From Gammaproteobacteria bacterium (GTDB lineage: Bacteria; Pseudomonadota; Gammaproteobacteria; SZUA-229): a stretch of DNA of 39,878 bases. Position 1 is the first letter of the stretch; the number at the start of each line of letters is the position of its first letter. Positions 36,196 through 39,878 of this stretch are shown one piece after another. The translations under genes were made by a program, and so were the position numbers. The DNA is taken from positions 1-39,878 of the forward strand of contig JARFRD010000175.1 of assembly GCA_029287435.1 (NCBI GenBank), read 5' to 3'. The notes beneath the pieces were generated by a model that saw nothing but the letters and a program-made list of their open reading frames with translations, was not told where the DNA came from and did not search any database.

Positions 36196-36220
36196 TGAAT
36201 AAATTTCTAACTGTCTCGTC
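36196..36220 (+). promoter_or_regulatory. ECF-type promoter-like motif upstream of the first DsrE-like gene
   Basis: TGAATAAATTTCTAACTGTCTCGTC (GAATAAAT-N12-CGTC), same spacing and -35 word as the divergent motif at 36042-36066. Confidence 0.6.
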
Positions 36221-36261
36221 TTCTTACCTAAACACAAATCACTAATCAGGAGGTGATGAAA

Positions 36262-36750
36262 ATGCGCAAAGCTAATCTCAATATCGTAGTTGTAGCAATG
36301 GTAGGTGTGTTGATGATGTTAAACAGCAACATATTTGCAGGAAGCGGTTATAGCAAACAAAAAGTTGTTTATCACATCAACTATGACAATCCTAAAAAAC
36401 AGGCGGGTGCACTTAGAAATATTCAAAACCACATCAATGCTGTTGGTGCTGAGAACATGGATATCAAAGTCGTATTACACGGAAATGGTCTTTCGCTGCT
36501 TGTTGATCCTGATTCACTCGAAAGACTTACCAAATTCAAACACGCCAATGCAACAGACAAAATGACCGCCAAGATCGATGGCCTTAAAAGTCAGGGCGTG
36601 AGTTTTGAGGTTTGCGCAAATACGGTTAAAGGACGAAAAGTAGATATGAGCAATGATCTACATGATGTTGACCAGAGCAATATAGTGCCAAGCGGCGTTG
36701 CCGAAGTCGCAAAACTTCAGCTTGAAGGCTATGCATATATCAAACCATAA
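36262..36750 (+). CDS. secreted DsrE-like (COG1416-type) protein
   Basis: Signal MRKANLNIVVVAMVGVLMMLNSNIFAGS; KQKVVYHINYDNPKKQAGALRNIQNHINAVGAENMDIKVVLHGNGLSLLV...GVSFEVCANTVKG...NIVPSGVAEVAKLQLEGYAYIKP. SD AGGAGG at 36248. Confidence 0.85.
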   Translation: MRKANLNIVVVAMVGVLMMLNSNIFAGSGYSKQKVVYHINYDNPKKQAGALRNIQNHINAVGAENMDIKVVLHGNGLSLLVDPDSLERLTKFKHANATDKMTAKIDGLKSQGVSFEVCANTVKGRKVDMSNDLHDVDQSNIVPSGVAEVAKLQLEGYAYIKP

Positions 36751-36790
36751 GCCAGCAACTATTTTTATTAATCAGATACTGGAGAAATAA

Positions 36791-37231
36791 ATGATCAAGA
36801 TCATAAAAACAATAATGTTGCTACTGCTATTTACCCTAGCATCAAACATATATGCGGCTAATAGCGACAAACCTTTTGCCGAGCAGAAAATCGTTCTTCA
36901 AATCAGTGATGCAGATCCAACAAAACAAACTCTTGTTCTCAATGTTGCGACCAACCTGATTAAGGCATACGGGCCAGACAAAGTCGATGTTGAAATCGTC
37001 GCTTTCGGCCCTGGCCTGAGGCTTATGTTTGATGACAACCATAACAAGGGTCGTATCAATGGTTTGACAGATAATGGTGTACGTTTTGCCGCCTGTTCCA
37101 ACACCATGAAGAAGATGAGTAAAAAACTGGGTAAAGAACCAACACTTAACAGCCAGGCAACAGTGGTTTCTGCAGGTGTAGTACGCATCATCGACCTGGT
37201 CAACGAAGGATATTTACTGGTTAAACCCTGA
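36791..37231 (+). CDS. secreted DsrE-like (COG1416-type) protein
   Basis: Signal MIKIIKTIMLLLLFTLASNIYAANS; EQKIVLQISDADPTKQTLVLNVATNLIKAYGPDKVDVEIVAFGPGLRLMF...GVRFAACSNTMKK...ATVVSAGVVRIIDLVNEGYLLVKP. Confidence 0.85.
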   Translation: MIKIIKTIMLLLLFTLASNIYAANSDKPFAEQKIVLQISDADPTKQTLVLNVATNLIKAYGPDKVDVEIVAFGPGLRLMFDDNHNKGRINGLTDNGVRFAACSNTMKKMSKKLGKEPTLNSQATVVSAGVVRIIDLVNEGYLLVKP

Positions 37232-37293
37232 TTAGAAACCTCGTTGTGACAAAAATATAAATACCAAAATATATATGAACTGGAGGATGTAGA

Positions 37294-38685
37294 GTGATTT
37301 CTATTATAAAAAGCAATATAGCAGTGATGGCAGGACTTGCTGGCATTATGCTGCTACCATCTGCACACGCCGCAAACTGGTTGATGTTACAAGGAACAGA
37401 AGCCCATAGAGAGGGCCAGGCACCACGCGCACATGTTTGGGGATTTATTCAGGCACAATATCAACACGACACAAGTGACCCTAGCCCCATAACCAATGCA
37501 TATATCCCGCCGATGCTAATTGGCCCCAATTTGGAATCGCAGCAACAATTTAATGTTAATCGCGCTCGTGTTGGAGTTCGCGGTACAGGCTTTCCGTTGG
37601 ATTCAAAAGTTAACTATTTCATACTTGCCGAATTCGGCAATAACGCTATTACAGCGCCTGGTGGTTATAATGCAGCGTTAACGGACGCCAGTATTACATT
37701 GAATCACATTCCACATGCGCGCGTGCGTGTGGGCACGTTCAAATACCCGGGTGCAGAAGAAGGCCTGCAGGCTATTCATGTATTCGATTACATCAACTTT
37801 ACTACTGTAACCAACCAGATGCTGTTGGAAAGATTCCCAAACCATACATACACGGACAACGTTCCCGCACAAACACTACCAACAGATACGCCATTAACAG
37901 AGTTTGGATATGATCAGTCGGTTGGTGCTTTTCGCGACACCGGCATCCAGGTTTTTGATATGTTCAAGACTAACAACTGGGAACATACCTACGCCGTGAT
38001 GTACGGCAATGGTAACGGCATCAACTTTGCTGATGATGATGACAACAAGGACCTGTATCTTTACTGGTCATCGGAACTCGTTTTCGGCGGCAAGGGTGGC
38101 AGACGCGAAGGTCTGAAAATGTTTGCCTGGAACCAGGACGGCAAACGTTGGCTGGATAATACCAATGATTTGACACACAACCCCCAAGAGTTCGATCGTA
38201 AGCGCAGTGGTTTGGGTTTTAAATACCTGAAAAAACCATTCCGCGTTTCTGCCGAGTACATGATGGGCAAAGGGATGATCTTTGTCGGCCCTGATAAACC
38301 ATCAATGTGGGTCAACGATGCAGCTGGCGCAGTCGCCCAGGGCGTTGGTAATGGCGCTGATGGCGAGGCTGATGGTTACTACCTTGAAGGCGGCTGGTAT
38401 ATTCCGAACACCAAGTGGGAAATTGACCTGCGCTACGATGTCTATAACCGCCTCACAGACGATCCAAAAGGTACCGCCGGCCCTCTCCTTGGACGGTCAC
38501 TTGAAGTACAGTTCAACACCTTCACATTAGGTACACAATATCATTTCAACAAGAAGACTCGCTTGAATGCTGAAGTAGCATTCAGGGATTACGAAGCGGG
38601 TGACTGGCCATCTGGTGAAGGACCAAACTCTAACCTCGATAATGTTAACGAACGTTACGCTATACAGGTAACACATATTTTCTAA
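37294..38685 (+). CDS. outer-membrane porin (phosphate-selective porin O/P-like)
   Basis: Signal peptide; AHVWGFIQAQYQHD...QQFNVNRARVGVRGTGFPLDSKVNYFILAEFGNN...TLGTQYHFNKKTRLNAEVAFRDYE...NERYAIQVTHIF with terminal F; GTG start. Confidence 0.85.
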   Translation: MISIIKSNIAVMAGLAGIMLLPSAHAANWLMLQGTEAHREGQAPRAHVWGFIQAQYQHDTSDPSPITNAYIPPMLIGPNLESQQQFNVNRARVGVRGTGFPLDSKVNYFILAEFGNNAITAPGGYNAALTDASITLNHIPHARVRVGTFKYPGAEEGLQAIHVFDYINFTTVTNQMLLERFPNHTYTDNVPAQTLPTDTPLTEFGYDQSVGAFRDTGIQVFDMFKTNNWEHTYAVMYGNGNGINFADDDDNKDLYLYWSSELVFGGKGGRREGLKMFAWNQDGKRWLDNTNDLTHNPQEFDRKRSGLGFKYLKKPFRVSAEYMMGKGMIFVGPDKPSMWVNDAAGAVAQGVGNGADGEADGYYLEGGWYIPNTKWEIDLRYDVYNRLTDDPKGTAGPLLGRSLEVQFNTFTLGTQYHFNKKTRLNAEVAFRDYEAGDWPSGEGPNSNLDNVNERYAIQVTHIF

Positions 38686-38732
38686 AAACTATAACAAGTG
38701 TCTCCTGCCTTGGTTAAACAAGGTTGACTCCA

Positions 38733-38758
38733 CAGGGCCCGCAAGGGCCCTGATTTTA
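38733..38758 (+). terminator. intrinsic terminator after porin
   Basis: CAGGGCCC-GCAA-GGGCCCTG-ATTTT. Confidence 0.75.
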
Positions 38759-38792
38759 TAGTTAACTTCGGAAATTAACGGGAGCTAAATAA

Positions 38793-39254
38793 ATGAAATC
38801 CTTTATCTGCCTGATCGCAATACTGTTCATCTCTTCCAGTTATGCTTATGCATCTTCCGATGAGTCCGGCGGTGTTATTAACATCAAAAGCAATCATACA
38901 GTTGAACAAACCATAACCAAGCTGGAAACAGAACTGAAGAACAAGGGTATGACGATTTTCAAGCGTGTATCGCACTCGGAAGGTGCCGCCGGTGTTGGCT
39001 TGAAACTCAGACCGACTGAGATTTTGATATTTGGTAATCCAAAAATTGGTACTAAACTGATGCAGTGTGAGCAGCTTGCCGGGCTCGACCTGCCTTTAAA
39101 GGCCCTGGCATACCAGGATAGCGAAGGCCAGGTTTGGCTTGCCTATAACAACCCTGACTACATAGCGAGGAGATATGACATAAAGGGATGTGCAGAGGTT
39201 ATAACGAAGATGACCAACGCGCTGTCTAACTTCTCGAAAGCAGCAACACAATAA
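38793..39254 (+). CDS. secreted DUF302-domain protein
   Basis: Signal MKSFICLIAILFISSSYAYAS; HTVEQTITKLETELKNKGMTIFKRVSHSEGAAGVGLKLRPTEILIFGNPKIGTKLMQCEQLAGLDLPLKALAYQDSEGQVWLAYNNPDYIARRYDIKG. Confidence 0.9.
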   Translation: MKSFICLIAILFISSSYAYASSDESGGVINIKSNHTVEQTITKLETELKNKGMTIFKRVSHSEGAAGVGLKLRPTEILIFGNPKIGTKLMQCEQLAGLDLPLKALAYQDSEGQVWLAYNNPDYIARRYDIKGCAEVITKMTNALSNFSKAATQ

Positions 39255-39277
39255 CAATTTGTTAGCCAACCGTTAGA

Positions 39278-39878
39278 CTAGAAAAGCCCCTGAAATGGAA
39301 TGTAAGGTAATAAATCGCCTTTCTTTACTTGTGTGTCGATCTCTACCACAACCAGACCATCTGCCCAGCTGGCCGAACTCAAAACACCCGAACCCTGATG
39401 TGGATAAAGCTCTGCTACAGGACCCTCTGCTGCCTGCTTTATTTTTACCCGCAAGTATTCCTCGCGTTTGACCTTTTTCCACGAGAAATCAGATCTTATC
39501 GTTAGTAAATCTGCAAGGAATCTGTTTGCGCCCTGCAACTTCAGAATCAAGGGTCGCGCAAAAATCAGGAAGGTCACAAATACGGAAACCGGATTACCCG
39601 GCAGTCCCATGAACAGACAGTCGCAAATTTTACCAAAAGCGACAGGCTTTCCAGGTTTCATCGCAATACGCCACATATTCAACTGTCCTAACTGCTCAAG
39701 TGCTATACGCACATAGTCTTCGTCACCGACCGAAACCCCACCACTGGTCAATACCAGGTCAGCATTCGAAGCAGCCTCACTCATCACAGCTAATGTAGCT
39801 TCGAGTGTATCGGGTACGATACCGTAATTGACAACATCGCAACCCACCGATTGCAACAGGCCGGCAAGGGTATACTGA
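39278..39878 (-). CDS. moeA: molybdopterin molybdenumtransferase MoeA (partial, runs off the right edge)
   Basis: LAGLLQSVGCDVVNYGIVPDTLEATLAVMSEAASNADLVLTSGGVSVGDEDYVRIALEQLG...WRIAMKPGKPVAFGKICDCLFMGLPGNPVSVFVTF; frame remains open to position 39878. Confidence 0.93.
   Translation of the reverse strand, partial: QYTLAGLLQSVGCDVVNYGIVPDTLEATLAVMSEAASNADLVLTSGGVSVGDEDYVRIALEQLGQLNMWRIAMKPGKPVAFGKICDCLFMGLPGNPVSVFVTFLIFARPLILKLQGANRFLADLLTIRSDFSWKKVKREEYLRVKIKQAAEGPVAELYPHQGSGVLSSASWADGLVVVEIDTQVKKGDLLPYIPFQGLF

Noticed and set aside
39273-39482. 69-aa minus-strand ORF at the right edge
   Set aside because: Out-of-frame overlap with the MoeA coding region.

Overview
The window reads as chromosome from a sulfur-oxidising gammaproteobacterium-like organism. 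Its core (9701-22338) is a complete oxidative-type reverse dissimilatory sulfite reductase operon, dsrABEFHCMKLJOPNR. It is followed by a tightly packed NarX-like kinase, NarL-like regulator and rhodanese. Left of dsrA is a convergent accessory block: three 2OG-Fe(II) oxygenase-type proteins, an orphan Cas6/Cmx6-like protein without any CRISPR array, and a DsrC/TusE paralogue with an aberrant C-terminus. Right of dsr are a pyrophosphate-linked set (PPi-PFK, adk, K+-independent H+-PPase, later ATP sulfurylase), an FNR-box-preceded group, and at 34.7-39.2 kb the most unusual locus. There an ECF sigma factor is translationally coupled to a membrane anti-sigma-like protein whose periplasmic part looks like a DsrE-like (COG1416-type) domain. 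It is divergent to two secreted DsrE-like proteins of apparently the same family, a porin and a DUF302 protein. Both sides of the divergent region carry a matching GAATAAAT-N12-CGTC promoter-like motif. All assignments come from reading the sequence and translations; no database search was run.
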